A stretch of DNA of 42,354 nucleotides, from positions 1 to 42,354 of the forward strand of contig JAFEFT010000019.1 in assembly GCA_018240435.1 (NCBI GenBank). The letters are read 5' to 3'. Shown here in pieces: positions 42,303 through 42,354 of this stretch. Each line of letters begins with the position of its first letter. Within the stretch, counting starts at the first letter, position 1. Source of the DNA: Pseudomonadota bacterium. Lineage in GTDB: Bacteria > Pseudomonadota > Gammaproteobacteria > Xanthomonadales > Xanthomonadaceae. The position numbers and the translations under genes were made by a program. The notes below the pieces were generated by a model. That model was not told the DNA's origin. It made no database searches and saw only the letters and a program-made list of their open reading frames with translations.

Positions 42303-42354
42303 CTGAGTTCTGAGTTCTGAGTTGCGAGTTGCGAGTTCCGAGTTCCGAGTTCCG
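42303..42354. repeat. Heptamer array in opposite orientation, cut by window edge
   Basis: About seven GAGTTCT, GAGTTGC and GAGTTCC units, the reverse complement of the GGAACTC family, follow aat and run to the window end. Confidence 0.9.

Overview
This 42.4 kb window is high-GC chromosomal DNA that reads as a gammaproteobacterium of the Xanthomonadales (Xanthomonadaceae/Rhodanobacteraceae type). The evidence is an FkbO/Hyg5-family chorismatase like XanB2, a minCDE operon preceded by an acetyltransferase gene, ycgL, recN, aat, an SPFH/ribbon-helix-helix/hydrolase cluster, and REP-like palindromes of xanthomonad style. The genus cannot be fixed from the sequence alone. No rRNA, tRNA or CRISPR array was seen.

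Layout. 1-637: the end of a probable insertion sequence and an AT-rich gene, probably the immunity partner of the next gene. 634-5688 (-): a large secreted RHS-repeat protein whose last ~200 residues form an AT-rich, HEGRH-containing tip; its leader carries a ten-base G:C homopolymer. 6086-10048: a near-leaderless chorismatase, an ABC exporter, and a PqqD-like/transglutaminase-like pair resembling lasso-peptide B1/B2, with no visible precursor or cyclase; then a small PH-like membrane protein. 10063-18073: an S9B peptidase, ycgL coupled to a membrane-anchored ankyrin protein, a MITE-like element and a Kef-type antiporter. 18268-22476: HicAB-type toxin-antitoxin genes, an acyl-CoA dehydrogenase and recN. 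22787-27000: a stress-type cluster (SPFH protein, 24-residue membrane microprotein, Arc-type ribbon-helix-helix protein, secreted alpha/beta hydrolase, membrane protein, VanY-like peptidase) with an operator-like promoter. 27028-31338 (-): a GldA/F/G-type ABC system followed by an AlkA-type glycosylase gene. 31504-34712 (-): a DesK/DesR-like two-component system and an SRPBCC protein. 34896-37580: acetyltransferase, minC, minD (with a ~53-residue N-terminal extension) and minE. 37581-42354: a 236-bp heptamer array, a HExxH protein, a secreted GH44 glycanase, a COG3146 protein and aat.

Most genes are ordinary chromosomal ones. The unusual parts are the RHS toxin-tip/immunity module with its IS scar and homopolymer tract, the incomplete RiPP-like cassette beside an orphan chorismatase, the SPFH/RHH cluster with tandem operator boxes, the HicA gene whose natural start codon appears to be ATA, the MinD extension, and a family of 7-bp tandem arrays at five intergenic places.
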